A DNA stretch of 64,000 nucleotides from Calothrix brevissima NIES-22. Lineage in GTDB: Bacteria; Cyanobacteriota; Cyanobacteriia; Cyanobacteriales; Nostocaceae. Below are positions 42,435 through 52,276 of this stretch, piece after piece; position 1 is the first letter of the stretch, and each line of letters begins with the position of its first letter. Below the pieces are notes generated by a model that was not told the DNA's origin, did no database searches, and was given only the letters and a program-made list of their open reading frames with translations. A program made the translations under genes and the position numbers. The stretch spans positions 3,781,083-3,845,082 of the forward strand of contig NZ_AP018207.1 of NCBI RefSeq assembly GCF_002367995.1, read 5' to 3'.

Positions 42435-43892
42435 ATGGTTTCATCAATAACTCGTACTCAAAGCGGACTGAATGGAGTTTCTGCTATTGCAGACAATATT
42501 ATCGCCAATAATTTTGCCCCAAATTTAATATCGCTACCAAAAAATCCCTTATTTGGTACAGATGGGATTCGCGGGCGAGTAGGAGACTTACTAAATGCAC
42601 CTTTAGCATTGCAAATCGGTTATTGGGCGGGGATTGTTTTACAGACTCACGCCAATCGTTTAGGCCCTGTAATTCTCGGACAGGACTCCAGAAACTCCAG
42701 CGATATGCTAGCAATGGCCTTGAGTGCAGGGTTAACAGCAGCCGGAATTGAGGTTTGGTATTTAGGTTTATGTCCTACACCGTGCGTTGCTTATCTGACA
42801 AGCATTACAGATGCTATTGGCGGGGTGATGATTTCTGCTAGCCATAACCCACCAGAAGACAACGGTATTAAAATCTTTGGTGCAGATGGTGGAAAGTTAC
42901 CACTAGCATTGCAAGCAGAAATTGAAGCTGGATTACGGGGTAATAAAGCTGTTATTAGTGTAAATAATTGCGGACGCTATTATTCACGTCAAGAATTAGT
43001 GACAAATTATGGTGATGCGTTAAAACAACCTTTGCAAGGTGCAGTAAATCTTCAGGGAATGAAGATTGTTTTAGATTTAGCCTGGGGTGCGGCTGTGGGG
43101 TTAGCCCCAAAAGTTTTTCGGGAATTGGGGGCAGAGGTTATTTGCTTGCATAATGAAGCAGATGGCGATCGCATTAATGTTGATTGCGGTTCTACCCATT
43201 TAGAAATGCTGCAAGCTACGGTACAAGAACATAATGCTAACGTTGGTTTTGCTTTTGATGGCGATGCCGATCGCGTTTTAGCTGTGGATAGCACAGGGAG
43301 ACAAGTTAACGGCGATTACATTCTTTACCTTTGGGGACGCCACCTCAAGCAACAGCAACAGTTACCAGATAATTTGATTGTTTCCACTGTGATGGCTAAC
43401 TTAGGCTTTGAAAGAGCTTGGGAACAGCTAGGCGGAAAATTAATTCGCACTGCTGTGGGCGATCAATATGTGCAAGCCGAAATGTTACGCACTGGGGGAA
43501 TGCTAGGCGGCGAACAGTCTGGTCATATTCTGTGTCTGCATTATGGCATGACCGGAGATGGCTTATTAACAGCTTTGCACATAGCAGCGTTAATTAAAGA
43601 AGCTGGCGTAGAACTTCATGAAATGATAGACCAAAGCTTTCAGACATACCCCCAACTATTAAAGAACGTGCGCGTATTAGATCGCGATCGCCGCATGGCT
43701 TGGAAAGATTGCGAACCTCTACAAAAAGCGATCGCCCAAGCCGAAACCGCAATGGGTGATGCTGGGAGAATTTTAGTGCGTGTTTCTGGCACAGAACCAG
43801 TTATCAGGGTTATGGTGGAAGCTGCCAATGCAGAATTGGCTCACCACTGGACAAACGAACTAGTTTCTCAAGTCCAGCAACATTTAGGATAA
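42435..43892 (+). CDS. glmM: Phosphoglucosamine mutase
   Basis: A 485-residue phosphohexomutase that converts glucosamine-6-phosphate to glucosamine-1-phosphate for UDP-GlcNAc synthesis. It shows the N-terminal [11 protein letters not shown], the phospho-Ser loop [18 protein letters not shown], the metal site [14 protein letters not shown], the sugar-binding GEQSGHI and the phosphate-binding end [15 protein letters not shown]. The start at 42435 (MVSSITRT) is used; the in-frame GTG at 42414 overlaps the GGAG at 42418-42421. It lies directly upstream of the hps polysaccharide genes, to which it may supply an amino-sugar precursor. Confidence 0.92.
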   Translation: MVSSITRTQSGLNGVSAIADNIIANNFAPNLISLPKNPLFGTDGIRGRVGDLLNAPLALQIGYWAGIVLQTHANRLGPVILGQDSRNSSDMLAMALSAGLTAAGIEVWYLGLCPTPCVAYLTSITDAIGGVMISASHNPPEDNGIKIFGADGGKLPLALQAEIEAGLRGNKAVISVNNCGRYYSRQELVTNYGDALKQPLQGAVNLQGMKIVLDLAWGAAVGLAPKVFRELGAEVICLHNEADGDRINVDCGSTHLEMLQATVQEHNANVGFAFDGDADRVLAVDSTGRQVNGDYILYLWGRHLKQQQQLPDNLIVSTVMANLGFERAWEQLGGKLIRTAVGDQYVQAEMLRTGGMLGGEQSGHILCLHYGMTGDGLLTALHIAALIKEAGVELHEMIDQSFQTYPQLLKNVRVLDRDRRMAWKDCEPLQKAIAQAETAMGDAGRILVRVSGTEPVIRVMVEAANAELAHHWTNELVSQVQQHLG

Positions 43893-43893
43893 A

Positions 43894-43945
43894 CAGTGCT
43901 GTAGTGCTGAGTTATACGTAATTCAGACTCAGCACTTCAGTACTG
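43894..43945 (+). terminator. Hairpin between glmM and hpsL
   Basis: AGTGCTGAGT (43903-43912) pairs with ACTCAGCACT (43927-43936), extended by outer CAGT / ACTG. It fills the 59-bp gap and ends six bases before the hpsL start, so it could terminate glmM transcripts or mask hpsL translation. Confidence 0.5.
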
Positions 43946-43951
43946 AAACCA

Positions 43952-45625
43952 ATGGCGAAACCCCAGAAAAAATCTTCTCAAGTTGGAAAATCGAAAAAGC
44001 GTAGGCGTAGCCCGCCGCAGGTATCGCAATCTGACAAACCTACCCTTAGCCTCAAAGAACAGCTAGCCCAAAAGCGCAAAGCTAACCTAGCAAAAAAAGA
44101 ATTTATTAGTTTACTAACCGCCGCCGTCGGTGGCGGTCTCTTCTTAGGTATAATACTATTTGCTGCTGGTGGAATTAAAGCAGCAGTTCCCGGCATTTTA
44201 GCAATTATTATTCTTGCTTTAGCTTACAAATATCCCCGCCAAGCTTTATTTGCTTTCATAATTTACGTTCCCTTTGGCGGAACTATTACTTATTACATCG
44301 GTAATAGCCCTATATTGCAATTAGCTAAAGATGCTTTTTATATTCCCGCTTTAATCGGAATTTGGCAAACTTGTCGCAAACAGGGGTTACCTTTTATTAT
44401 TCCCAAAGCTATTAAAATTCCCTTATTTATCTTATTAGGCTTTTGTTTATTAACCTTACTATTTATTAATGGTGGACAGCAGTTTGACTCGTCGCCTGTA
44501 GGACTATTAGAAAAACCAGTCAAGGAAATACCTTTAGGTATGGGTATTTTAGGACTCAAAGTATTTTTAGGCTATGTTCCCCTAATTACCTGCGCTTATT
44601 ATTTAATTCGCAATCACAAAGATTTTCTATTTTTATCTAGGCTACAAGTTGTCATCACATTAGTTTGTTGCATTCTCGGCTTGATTCAATATTTATTATT
44701 ACTAACTGGTGTATGCCAGGGTACCAGAGATTATGTAGGAGATGCTTTATTTAGAGCTACTTTAGAAGCGCGATGTTATTTTGGTGGCTCATTATTATAT
44801 AGTCCCGAAGAAGGAGCAATTCGCCTGCCTGGAACTTTTGTTGCGCCTTGGCAATGGGCATGGTTTTTAATTTCTAGCACCTTTTTTAACTTTGCTACTG
44901 GCTTTACAGATCCTGCGATAATTTGGCGATTTATCAGTTTAGGTTCCTTAGCTGCAGTCTTTATTAATGCTGTAATTTCAGGGCAGAGAATTGCCTTAGC
45001 ATTAGTTCCGACATGCTTTATATTTTTGCTATTTTTAACAGGACAAATTGCCAACATTAAACGTTTTATTCCCATCATTTTAGGATTAGCAACAATTCTG
45101 GGAATTGCAATGGTAAATAACCCAGAAATAGTCCAAGAAAGATTGGATAGCTTCACTACTCGTTGGCAAGCTGCTCCACCCCAAGAGTTTATAATTCAGC
45201 AATTCAACGATACCTTAAACAATCTCGATAACCCGTTAGGAAATGGCTTAGGAAGAGCCACTAATTCTGCTCGTTCAATGGGGGAAACCAAACTTATAGA
45301 AACTTACTATCCTAAAGTAATTTATGAAGTAGGAATTTGCGGATTAATTGGCTTCTTACTTTTGGTGACTACTCTCACCAAAACTAGTTTTAAAGCTTAT
45401 CGTTCCCTAAAAAATCGGAACTTACGGAGTTATGGCGCAGCTTTGTGGGTATTTATAGTCTTTATTAGCTATAACACCTATTATTATCCTTTAGATGTCG
45501 ATCCAGTTGGCGTTTATTACTGGTTTTTCGCCGGAGTTCTGTTGAAATTGCCTTTAATAGATCAACAAGATAAAGAAAATATATCAGTGCAATCGACAGC
45601 TAAAAGAAAGCGCTCATTAACTTAA
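43952..45625 (+). CDS. hpsL: Hormogonium polysaccharide protein HpsL (O-antigen ligase/polymerase-like)
   Basis: A 557-residue membrane protein. A basic, low-complexity cytosolic N terminus (GKSKKRRRSPP, then LSLKEQLAQKRKANLAK) is followed by about twelve membrane helices and a long periplasmic loop (about residues 245-290, with Cys residues). The C-terminal half contains DNPLGNGLGRATNSARS, the region corresponding to the Wzy/WaaL loop. It matches HpsL, named in the hormogonium polysaccharide gene set of filamentous cyanobacteria and needed for the slime used in gliding. It is followed by four glycosyltransferases in the same direction. Confidence 0.72.
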   Translation: MAKPQKKSSQVGKSKKRRRSPPQVSQSDKPTLSLKEQLAQKRKANLAKKEFISLLTAAVGGGLFLGIILFAAGGIKAAVPGILAIIILALAYKYPRQALFAFIIYVPFGGTITYYIGNSPILQLAKDAFYIPALIGIWQTCRKQGLPFIIPKAIKIPLFILLGFCLLTLLFINGGQQFDSSPVGLLEKPVKEIPLGMGILGLKVFLGYVPLITCAYYLIRNHKDFLFLSRLQVVITLVCCILGLIQYLLLLTGVCQGTRDYVGDALFRATLEARCYFGGSLLYSPEEGAIRLPGTFVAPWQWAWFLISSTFFNFATGFTDPAIIWRFISLGSLAAVFINAVISGQRIALALVPTCFIFLLFLTGQIANIKRFIPIILGLATILGIAMVNNPEIVQERLDSFTTRWQAAPPQEFIIQQFNDTLNNLDNPLGNGLGRATNSARSMGETKLIETYYPKVIYEVGICGLIGFLLLVTTLTKTSFKAYRSLKNRNLRSYGAALWVFIVFISYNTYYYPLDVDPVGVYYWFFAGVLLKLPLIDQQDKENISVQSTAKRKRSLT

Positions 45626-45924
45626 GCAATCATCTAAAAATAACTCATCCATATAATAGTACCGTAAACTCTCGGAGGGCAGATAATTATTTGTAGATTA
45701 GGCTAGATTCAAGATTTAGTAATTTTAAATCTAGCCCAATTCTCTATAAAATTGCACTTAATAATTGCTGCTTTCTCTTGGCGTACTTGGGGGTTTATTC
45801 AATAAATATTGAATACATAATTGTAGCAAATTTATCTAACTTGATTTTAAATATTAATAATTAGAATTATCCTAATTATTCAAATATATAAACAATATAT
45901 TTAATCTAATTAAAGCATATCTAA
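45626..45924. other. hpsL-glycosyltransferase gap with dispersed repeat
   Basis: A 299-bp non-coding gap. Bases 45736-45811 (CCAATTCTCTATAAAATTGC onward, including TCTTGGCGTACTTGG) are a second copy of the repeat at 5765-5876. The rest is A+T-rich leader before the glycosyltransferase gene. Confidence 0.6.
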
Positions 45925-47085
45925 ATGATAACAATACTCATAACTGGAGAAAAACATCTTAGTATTCCTAATCTACCTCGAAACTCTAGACATACATTAA
46001 TTAGCTCTAAACCATTTCCTTCAGGCAGGTATCCCTTAGAAAGGTTTTGGCATCCTTTTAACAGTTTAAATTCTTTGCAAGCTTTTAATAAAAATTATCA
46101 ATTAATTCATGCTTTTAATAGCATACAATATACCAATAAACCTTGGTTTGTAACCTTTGAAGACCATAGATTTTTATATAGAAATCCTAAAAATAAATTT
46201 GCAGAAAGAATTTATAATATATTGAACGAACGGTTAGCTTTAGAAAATTGTCAACAGCTAATAGCTATATCAGATTATGCCAAACTGAGATTCGTTAATA
46301 GAACTCAAGATTGGTCTATTGCTCATAAGTTACAGGAAAAAATAATTGTTATTTCGCCAAATTTTTCAGTCAGAGCCAATAATCATAAAACATACGGTGT
46401 AAATGAGAAGTTACAACTAATATTTATCGGGAACCATTTAGCACGTAAAGGTGGAATTGTTGCTTTAAGACTAGCCAAAAAAGCAGAAATATTAGGATTA
46501 CCTATTCATATACATATAGTTTCTGGCTTAAAACATGGTGCAGGAGTACCTACTGATTATCCCGATCCATCTAAATATGCAGATGACTTAAAGTTATTAG
46601 ATTTACAAAATGTCAGTTTATATCGAAATATTCCTAACGAACAAGTTTTAAATTTATTATCACAAAGCCATTTTCAAATTTTAGCTACATTACATGACAC
46701 TTATGGCTATAGCGTAATTGAAGGTTTTTCAGTAGCTACGCCGGCTATTACTACTAATATATGTGCTTTACCAGAATTTGTTTATCCTGGTGAAAATGGC
46801 TATCACTTAGAATTACCTATTAATGAAATACGTCATTGGCGTAATTGGATGCATGGAGAAAAAACTAAAACTGATGAATATTGGGAAATCGTAAATAGCA
46901 CCTACGACTATTTAGCAGAAGCCGCACTGCAAAAAATCCTCCACTTTTTTGACAGAAATGATAAACGATCGCATTATGAATATCTCAGTTTAGGTTCGCT
47001 AAATCAAGCCAAAAATTTTCATAATGCCGAAAAATACAATGAATTTTTTGACAACCTTTATGCAACAGCATCTAAATTAATTTGA
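45925..47085 (+). CDS. GT4-family glycosyltransferase
   Basis: A 386-residue GT-B fold glycosyltransferase, probably acting at the cytoplasmic face of the membrane on a lipid-linked sugar. The N-terminal half shows LIHAFNSIQYTNKPWFVTFEDH, and the C-terminal half the nucleotide-binding LQLIFIGNHLARKGGIVALRLA and the E-x7-E-like stretch YGYSVIEGFSVATPAITTN. The donor and acceptor are not identifiable. It has no ATG-proximal Shine-Dalgarno of note. It lies 21 bp upstream of the GT2 gene and in the hps run. Confidence 0.8.
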   Translation: MITILITGEKHLSIPNLPRNSRHTLISSKPFPSGRYPLERFWHPFNSLNSLQAFNKNYQLIHAFNSIQYTNKPWFVTFEDHRFLYRNPKNKFAERIYNILNERLALENCQQLIAISDYAKLRFVNRTQDWSIAHKLQEKIIVISPNFSVRANNHKTYGVNEKLQLIFIGNHLARKGGIVALRLAKKAEILGLPIHIHIVSGLKHGAGVPTDYPDPSKYADDLKLLDLQNVSLYRNIPNEQVLNLLSQSHFQILATLHDTYGYSVIEGFSVATPAITTNICALPEFVYPGENGYHLELPINEIRHWRNWMHGEKTKTDEYWEIVNSTYDYLAEAALQKILHFFDRNDKRSHYEYLSLGSLNQAKNFHNAEKYNEFFDNLYATASKLI

Positions 47086-47106
47086 GCTATTTAGCTAGAA
47101 AAAATT

Positions 47107-48093
47107 ATGAGTGATTTACCTTTAATTTCTGTAGTTATTCCTACTTATTCTCGTGAAGAAGCATTAAGGGATACTGTAGTAGATGTCCTTAAACAAGATT
47201 ATCCGAATTTTGAAGTTTTAGTAGTAGACCAAACACCAAAACATCAACCAGAAATTCAAATTTATCTGGAAGAAATGGCAACAATAGATAAAATAAAATG
47301 GTTCCGTTTAAATTGGGCGAGTTTACCAGGGGCGCGTAATTATGGTATCCGTCGCTCACAGGGTGAGATAATTTTATTTATTGATGATGATGTTCAATTA
47401 AAGCCAGAGTTTTTATCAGCCCATGTGAAAAACTATTTGCAAAAACCAGAAGTAGGGGCTGTTGCGGGACGAGTATTTGACAGAATGAAATTAGGCGATT
47501 CTGGGGGAGAATTGGAAATTGAATATCTTCCTCCCGAAGCAATGGAACCGGGAATTGCTTGGTATTACATAGATTTAGTCCACACTATTAAACCTCAGCA
47601 AGTTTTAACAGCTAGGGGTTGTAATATGTCTTTTCGTCGGGAAATTTTTACTAAATATGGGCTGAGATTTGATGAAAGGTTTCGCGGTAGCGCGGTACGC
47701 GAAGAATCGGATTTTTGTTTGCGGGTGCGACAGACAGGATATAAGATTTGGTACGACCCAGAGGCTAATTTAGTGCATTTGGGTGAAGAGACTGGGGGTT
47801 GTCATGATATTAGTACGCGATCGCTCGAATATCAACTCACCTTTTACCACAATCATTTTTTACTCGGTCTGAAAAACCTTACAGTTAGCCAAGCTTTACG
47901 CCTTTACTCCCGTTTATTTGATTGTCACGTACTGGGACGACCTCCTTGTCATAAAAGCGGTTCTCCCATAACAATCTTCATTCGTGGCTGTTTCTATATT
48001 TTGGGTTTTCTGAAAGCTGTATGGACTGTGATTCAATCAATTTGGGATGATGGACAAATTTATAGCCGTCTTGACCAACAGAATTTTAATTAA
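47107..48093 (+). CDS. hpsN: GT2-family glycosyltransferase (HpsN-like)
   Basis: A 328-residue GT-A glycosyltransferase. It has the nucleotide-sugar strand LISVVIPTYSREEALRDTV, the metal-binding ILFIDDDVQLKPEF (DxD-type), the acceptor-side ARGCNMSFRREIF and REESDFCLRVRQTGY (ED motif). One or two hydrophobic helices near the C terminus (ITIFIRGCFYILGFLKAVW) should anchor it to the membrane. It matches the glycosyltransferase called HpsN in hormogonium polysaccharide loci; the name is from memory of that set, and the sugar is unknown. Confidence 0.6.
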   Translation: MSDLPLISVVIPTYSREEALRDTVVDVLKQDYPNFEVLVVDQTPKHQPEIQIYLEEMATIDKIKWFRLNWASLPGARNYGIRRSQGEIILFIDDDVQLKPEFLSAHVKNYLQKPEVGAVAGRVFDRMKLGDSGGELEIEYLPPEAMEPGIAWYYIDLVHTIKPQQVLTARGCNMSFRREIFTKYGLRFDERFRGSAVREESDFCLRVRQTGYKIWYDPEANLVHLGEETGGCHDISTRSLEYQLTFYHNHFLLGLKNLTVSQALRLYSRLFDCHVLGRPPCHKSGSPITIFIRGCFYILGFLKAVWTVIQSIWDDGQIYSRLDQQNFN

Positions 48094-48159
48094 TTTGCAA
48101 ATATATAAACTCTGTTTTTTTCAGTAAAAATTATCTACCTTATATAACTAATAATAATT

Positions 48160-49338
48160 ATGAAAATTTTAGTTGCTAGCCATACTTATATTGTAGACTT
48201 AAATTGCCAAAAATTACGCGCTTTATCTCAACTAGAATCGGGAATTGAGGTTACGGTTGTTGTTCCTAAAAGATGGCGACCTGGTGGCGTACAAAATAAA
48301 ATTATTGCCACAGAATATCGAGATGAAGGTGCATTTAAAATTGTACCTATTGCTAATTTTAGTCAAAATCAGCAAGGATTACTGACATTTGGTACAGATT
48401 TAATCGCTTTATTACAACAGTTTCGTCCCGATATAATTCAGGTAGAACAAGGTTCTAGGGGACTGGCTTATACTCAAGCGATCGCGTTAAATTTACTTTT
48501 GGGTTTAAATGCCAAAAATATATTTTTTACTTGGTGGAATTTACCCTATAAACTCAAATTACCAGTTGCTTTATTAGAAAAATATAACCTGAGTCATAGC
48601 GACGGGATTATTTGTGGTAATCAAGATGGGGCAGAAATATTCAGAAAAAAAGGCTATACAAGACCAATAAAGGTTATGCCGCAGTTGGGTGTAGATGAGC
48701 AATTATTTACTCCTCAATCGCAACCAGAGTTAGCTGCAAAATTAGGTATTTCACCTAGTGATTTTGTGGTCGGTTTTGTGGGGAGATTTGTGCCAGAAAA
48801 GGGTTTATTAACTCTTTTGCAAGCATTGATTAGTATCAAAGATAAATCTTGGAAGCTACTGCTATTGGGTAGAGGAGAGTTACAGACAGAATTACTGAAG
48901 ATAGCCGCAGAAAATCAAATTCAAGAACGAGTAATTATTCTTGAAAGTGTTCCCCATCATGCAGTACCTGAGTATATTAATTTGATGAGTACTTTAGTAT
49001 TGCCATCAAAAACGACATATAAATTTAAAACTTTAACTGCTATTGGCTGGAAGGAACAATTCGGTCATGTAATTATTGAGGCGATGGCTTGCAAAGTTCC
49101 GGTGATTGGTTCTAATTCTGGCGAGATTCCTCATGTAATTGGTGATGCTGGTTTGGTATTCCCGGAAGGAGATGTTCAGGCTTTAGGGAGTTGCTTAACG
49201 CAATTAATTGATAACCCTGAATTTGCTATGAGGTTGGGGTGTATGGGGTATCAAAAGGTGATGGATAAATATACGAATCAGGCTTTGGCGCGTCAGCAGT
49301 TAGATTTTTATCAAGAAGTTGTTAATAGTAAATTTTAA
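48160..49338 (+). CDS. hpsO: GT4-family glycosyltransferase (HpsO-like)
   Basis: A 392-residue GT-B glycosyltransferase. It has MKILVASHTYIVDLNCQKLRA at the start in pieces, VVPKRWRPGG, FFTWWNLPY, then the C-terminal donor domain VVGFVGRFVPEKGLLTLLQA and HVIIEAMACKVPVIGSNSGEIP (E-x7-E). It corresponds to HpsO in hormogonium polysaccharide clusters. It lies 66 bp after the GT2 gene and is very likely in the same transcription unit. Donor sugar is unknown. Confidence 0.68.
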   Translation: MKILVASHTYIVDLNCQKLRALSQLESGIEVTVVVPKRWRPGGVQNKIIATEYRDEGAFKIVPIANFSQNQQGLLTFGTDLIALLQQFRPDIIQVEQGSRGLAYTQAIALNLLLGLNAKNIFFTWWNLPYKLKLPVALLEKYNLSHSDGIICGNQDGAEIFRKKGYTRPIKVMPQLGVDEQLFTPQSQPELAAKLGISPSDFVVGFVGRFVPEKGLLTLLQALISIKDKSWKLLLLGRGELQTELLKIAAENQIQERVIILESVPHHAVPEYINLMSTLVLPSKTTYKFKTLTAIGWKEQFGHVIIEAMACKVPVIGSNSGEIPHVIGDAGLVFPEGDVQALGSCLTQLIDNPEFAMRLGCMGYQKVMDKYTNQALARQQLDFYQEVVNSKF

Positions 49339-49415
49339 TTTTAAACGCAAAGGGGCGCGGAGGTTTACGCAAAGGGGCGCAGAGAAGAGATTTTGTTGGA
49401 GGGATGGATGAATTT

Positions 49416-50660
49416 ATGAAAATATTACAGGTTGTTCCTTCTGTTTCTCTTGTTTATGGGGGGCCTAGTCAAATGGTGTTAGGATTGGCTCCGGCTTTGG
49501 TAAGGGAAGGTGTAGAGGTTACGTTAATTACTACTGATAGTAATGGTGATAATGGACAAAAACCTCTGGATGTGCCTTTAAATTCTCCTGTTAAACAAGA
49601 TGGGTATGAAATAATTTATTTTCGTTGTGCGCCGTTTCGTCGTTATAAGTTTTCTCTAGATTTACTTGCTTGGTTAAAATGTCATGCTGGTGAGTTTGAT
49701 TTGGCGCATATTCATGCTTTATTTTCGCCTGTGAGTAGTGTAGCTGCGGCTATCTGTCGTCAGCAAAATTTACCTTATATTTTGCGCCCTTTGGGAACTC
49801 TCGATCCGGCTGATTTACGTAAAAAGAAATTATTAAAACAGTTATATGCAGCTATTATTGAAAAGCAAAATTTGGTTGGTGCATCTGCAATTCATTTTAC
49901 TAGCGATCGCGAAGCTAAAACATCAGCAAAATTTGGTGTGAAGACTCAAGATTTAGTAATTCCTTTGGGTGTGATTCCGCCTAAATATAATAAACAACAA
50001 GAAAAGAGTTTAGTCCGCAATCAATTAGGGATTCCTAGTGATGTACCTATCATATTATTTATGTCGCGGATTGACCCCAAAAAAGGGTTAAATTTGTTAA
50101 TTCCCGCTTTAGAAAAACTATTAGCAATTGGTTTTAATTTTCGCTTTGTCTTGGCTGGGACAAATCCCCAAGATCCTGATTATGAACAAAGTATTATTAC
50201 AAAAATTCATAATTCACCACTGCGATCGCACTCTACAATTACAGGCTTTGTCACTGGCGAGCTAAAAGCTAGTTTACTGCAAGCTGCTGATGTGTTCGTC
50301 TTGCCTTCCTACTATGAAAATTTTGGTATTGCTGTGGCTGAAGCGATGGTAGCAGGAATCCCTGTAGTAATTTCCGACCAAGTGCATATTTGTCAGCAGA
50401 TACAGGAAAGTCAGTCAGGTTGGGTAGGTGGACTAGATATAGAGGTACTGGTAAATTTATTGCAAACGGCTTTAGAAAATCCCCAAGAATGCCAACGTCG
50501 GGGATTAAACGCCCAACAATATGCACTAAAAAATTATAGTTGGGATGCGATCGCCTGCCAAACTATCGCCGCATACCAGGAAATCTTAGGAAGACAAGGG
50601 AGACAAGGAGGACAAGGAGGACAAGGAAGAAATAAATATTTCAACTCACCCCCAATCTAA
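49416..50660 (+). CDS. hpsP: GT4-family glycosyltransferase (HpsP-like) with repeat-derived C terminus
   Basis: A 414-residue GT-B glycosyltransferase corresponding to HpsP. It shows MKILQVVPSVSLVYGGPSQM, LAHIHALFSPVSS, PYILRPLGTLDPADLRKKK, the donor motif IILFMSRIDPKKGLNLLIPA and ENFGIAVAEAMVAGIPVVIS. The start is set at 49416 because ATG 49404 touches the GGAGGG without spacing. The last about 22 residues (GRQGRQGGQGGQGRNK) are encoded by a GACAAGGAG tandem repeat and are not part of the fold. It is the last gene of the hps run. Confidence 0.7.
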   Translation: MKILQVVPSVSLVYGGPSQMVLGLAPALVREGVEVTLITTDSNGDNGQKPLDVPLNSPVKQDGYEIIYFRCAPFRRYKFSLDLLAWLKCHAGEFDLAHIHALFSPVSSVAAAICRQQNLPYILRPLGTLDPADLRKKKLLKQLYAAIIEKQNLVGASAIHFTSDREAKTSAKFGVKTQDLVIPLGVIPPKYNKQQEKSLVRNQLGIPSDVPIILFMSRIDPKKGLNLLIPALEKLLAIGFNFRFVLAGTNPQDPDYEQSIITKIHNSPLRSHSTITGFVTGELKASLLQAADVFVLPSYYENFGIAVAEAMVAGIPVVISDQVHICQQIQESQSGWVGGLDIEVLVNLLQTALENPQECQRRGLNAQQYALKNYSWDAIACQTIAAYQEILGRQGRQGGQGGQGRNKYFNSPPI

Positions 50661-50670
50661 AAATCTCTCT

Positions 50671-50693
50671 CCTAGCCCCTAGCCCCTAGCCCC
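50671..50693. repeat. CCTAGCC heptamer array
   Basis: About three units of CCTAGCC directly after the hpsP stop, the same unit as before fraE (11483-11521). Confidence 0.9.
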
Positions 50694-50831
50694 TTCATTG
50701 AGCTTTTTTAAGGGAAATTACATAACATCACATTTTCTTTCGCGTCTCTTAACCCGATGGGAAAACCGGGGTTTTATGTCACGTTTGCGTAGTAGAATAC
50801 TTAATGCCTTCTAACTACAAGGAAGCCTCTC

Positions 50832-51470
50832 ATGACTCTGCGTCTAGGTGATACAGTACCCAACTTTACTCAAGCCTCTACACATGGCGATATAGATTTT
50901 TATGAATGGGCAGGTGACAGCTGGGTAGTGCTGTTTTCTCACCCTGCCGATTTTACACCTGTTTGCACCACCGAATTAGGCACGGTTGCTAAACTAAAAC
51001 CAGAATTTGACAAGCGCAATGTCAAAGCGATCGCTCTCAGCGTTGATGATGTAGAATCTCACAAAGGATGGGTGGGTGATATTGAAGAAACCCAAAGCAC
51101 AACTCTCAACTACCCAATTTTGGCAGATGCAGATCGTAAGGTTTCTGACCTATACGATATGATTCATCCCAATGCTAATGCATCTGTGACAGTGCGATCG
51201 GTTTTTGTCATCGATCCTAACAAAAAGCTACGTCTGAGTTTCACATATCCCCCCAGCACAGGACGCAATTTTGATGAACTGTTGCGAGTCATCGATTCTC
51301 TGCAATTAACAGATAATTACAGCGTAGCTACACCAGCTGACTGGAAAGATGGAGATGATGTAGTAATTGTCCCCTCTTTGAAAGATCCAGAAGTGTTGAA
51401 GGAGAAATTCCCTAAAGGTTACGAGGTAATCAAACCTTACTTGCGCATGACACCCCAGCCTAACAAGTAA
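50832..51470 (+). CDS. 1-Cys peroxiredoxin (Prx6 family)
   Basis: A 212-residue thiol peroxidase that reduces H2O2 and organic peroxides in the cytosol. The peroxidatic Cys lies in HPADFTPVCTTELG (about residue 47), with the supporting Arg in SVTVRSVFVIDP. The long C-terminal domain (TPADWKDGDDVVIVPS through RMTPQPNK) is that of the Prx6 type rather than 2-Cys enzymes. The start has AAGGAAG upstream. It is a single gene with a clean terminator 33 bp downstream. Confidence 0.92.
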   Translation: MTLRLGDTVPNFTQASTHGDIDFYEWAGDSWVVLFSHPADFTPVCTTELGTVAKLKPEFDKRNVKAIALSVDDVESHKGWVGDIEETQSTTLNYPILADADRKVSDLYDMIHPNANASVTVRSVFVIDPNKKLRLSFTYPPSTGRNFDELLRVIDSLQLTDNYSVATPADWKDGDDVVIVPSLKDPEVLKEKFPKGYEVIKPYLRMTPQPNK

Positions 51471-51502
51471 GTCTGAAAATCATTTTCTATTGTCTGTTTT
51501 TC

Positions 51503-51537
51503 AGGCGCGAAGGTAAAACTTTGCGCCTTTATATTTA
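51503..51537 (+). terminator. Intrinsic terminator of the peroxiredoxin gene
   Basis: AGGCGCGAAG pairs with CTTTGCGCCT (one G-U) around a 6-base loop, followed by TTATATTT. Confidence 0.8.
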
Positions 51538-51576
51538 TGCGTGAAAATAAAGATAAAAGTTAGTCTGGTAAGCATT

Positions 51577-52161
51577 ATGTTCTCATCTCCCTTGGTGTTG
51601 CAAATTCCACCATCAATGCAAATGACAGACGAACAATTCTTTGAGTTTTGTCAAGTAAATCGTGACTTACGTATTGAGCGTAATACATTAGGAGAGATAT
51701 CAATTATGCCACCCACGGGTTCAGAGTCTGGCAATCGTAACTTCAATATTGCCTTACAGGTAGGAGTTTGGGCAGAAAAAGATGGTACAGGTATTTGTTT
51801 TGACTCTAGTACAGGATTTAAGCTATCAAATGGTGCAGATAGATCCCCTGATGTTTCTTGGATGAAATTAGAACGTTGGAATACTTTGTCTCCTGAACAA
51901 CAACAAAGATTTGCACCTATTTGTCCAGATTTTGTGATTGAATTGCGATCGCCTAGCGATAATCTCCAACCTCTCAAGGATAAAATGGCAGAATATATGC
52001 GCGAAGCAGGAATACAATTAGGCTGGTTAATCGATCGCCAAAATCATCAAGTTTATGTTTACCGTCCTGGGTTATCTACAGAATGTTTAGATAATCCTGA
52101 TACAGTAAGTGGCAATCCGGTGTTACCTGGGTTTATTTTGAATATGAGTAAAGTTTGGTAA
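51577..52161 (+). CDS. Uma2-family putative endonuclease
   Basis: A 194-residue Uma2/DUF820 protein. The start is placed at ATG 51577 (MFSSPLVLQIPPS), a normal N terminus for the family; the longer GTG start at 51541 adds only a Lys-rich tail. Family blocks are MTDEQFFEFCQVN, IMPPTGSESGNRN, RSPDVSW, CPDFVIELRSPSDNL with the nuclease-like D and ExR, and KMAEYMREAGIQLGWLIDR. Cellular role unknown. It is convergent with the dynamin-J gene. Confidence 0.85.
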   Translation: MFSSPLVLQIPPSMQMTDEQFFEFCQVNRDLRIERNTLGEISIMPPTGSESGNRNFNIALQVGVWAEKDGTGICFDSSTGFKLSNGADRSPDVSWMKLERWNTLSPEQQQRFAPICPDFVIELRSPSDNLQPLKDKMAEYMREAGIQLGWLIDRQNHQVYVYRPGLSTECLDNPDTVSGNPVLPGFILNMSKVW

Positions 52162-52200
52162 AGAATTTTGAAGTTAGTATTTTAGTCTTGATACCATAAA

Positions 52201-52265
52201 TTTTTCAAAGAAAGAATAAACCGCCAAGTACGCCAAGAACGCCAAGTAAGAAGAAAGTCAGAGAG
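52201..52265. repeat. Dispersed repeat copy (inverted)
   Basis: The reverse complement contains CTTGGCGTACTTGGCGG followed by TTTATTC, matching the core of the repeats at 5765-5876 and 45736-45811. It separates two convergent genes. Confidence 0.55.
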
Positions 52266-52276
52266 TTTTCTAGATA

